A DNA stretch of 5,767 bases. Source: Bacillus sp. JCM 19058. Lineage in GTDB: Bacteria > Bacillota > Bacilli > Bacillales_H > Bacillaceae_D. Every line of letters begins with the position of its first letter. The first letter of the stretch is position 1. The stretch spans positions 1 to 5,767 of the forward strand of contig BAXO01000150.1 in the NCBI GenBank assembly GCA_001310555.1, in the 5' to 3' direction. The notes under the pieces are model-generated. The model was not told where the DNA came from. It did not search any database and saw only the letters and a program-made list of their open reading frames with translations. Shown one piece after another: positions 5,737 to 5,767 of the stretch. The position numbers and the translations under genes are program-made.

Positions 5737-5767
5737 TCCGGAATGGTTGATGTTTGAATTGATGATA

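Larger units (their letters stand above)
5125..5767. other. 643-bp region upstream of the ara promoter without a recognisable gene
   Basis: The part up to about 5290 is very AT-rich. Beyond it lie the distal AraR-like site and hairpins at 5352-5379, 5544-5567 and 5700-5736. Translation shows only short frames, for example plus strand 5635-5709 (24 codons) and a minus-strand stretch open from the right edge to a stop at 5660-5658 (35 codons). None is recognised. AGGGGGAGG (5481-5489) looks like a ribosome site, but no start codon with a lasting frame follows. Decayed genes or a mobile-element end are possible but unproven. Confidence 0.55.

Noticed and set aside
1..5767. CRISPR array, tRNA or rRNA genes
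   Set aside because: No regularly spaced direct repeats, no cloverleaf-like sequence and no rRNA motifs were seen on either strand.

Overview
The window looks like chromosomal DNA from a low-GC Firmicute of the family Bacillaceae. The evidence is AT-rich sequence, strong AGGAGG-type ribosome binding sites, and proteins close to the Bacillus subtilis arabinose-system proteins AraN, AraP and AraQ as I remember them. The binding protein is rich in Asp and Glu, which would suit a halophile or alkaliphile; that last point is inference.

All recognisable genes lie on the minus strand, so the transcription order runs from high to low coordinates. First comes a control region (about 5035-5124): a good sigma-A promoter, two AraR-like operators with centres 43 bp apart, and a near-perfect CcpA cre site between them. 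A third AraR-like site lies about 215 bp further upstream. Next are araN (3634-4981, binding lipoprotein), an intercistronic stem-loop, araP (2603-3547, permease), araQ (1767-2603, permease, overlapping araP by one base) and a DUF624/YesL-type membrane protein (1103-1738). A terminator-like hairpin follows at 1001-1033. After a 636-bp gap the 5' part of a GH43 glycosidase gene runs off the left edge (1-466).

Together these genes read as a module for taking up arabinose-containing oligosaccharides (from arabinan or arabinoxylan) and breaking them down inside the cell. AraN captures the sugar and AraP/AraQ form the channel. The GH43 enzyme has no visible signal peptide, so it probably removes arabinose in the cytoplasm. 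No ABC ATPase is present, as expected for systems that share an MsmX-type ATPase encoded elsewhere. The operators suggest induction by arabinose through AraR and repression by preferred sugars through CcpA.

The main anomaly is that araN and araP as written are not intact. araN has one extra T in a T8 run inside its signal peptide. araP lacks one base near 3470-3479 and has one extra T in a T7 run at 3179-3185. Each can be repaired by one base at or near a homopolymer, and the repaired proteins have family-like sequences. Sequencing error, early gene decay and slippage are all possible; error is the simplest explanation.

The right-hand 640 bp (5125-5767) and the gap at 467-1102 hold no recognisable gene. 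They contain several hairpins, one of them strong (5700-5736), and short open stretches that could be gene remnants. I see no clear evidence of a wholly new system; the value of the window lies in the compact ara control region and the frameshifted transporter genes.
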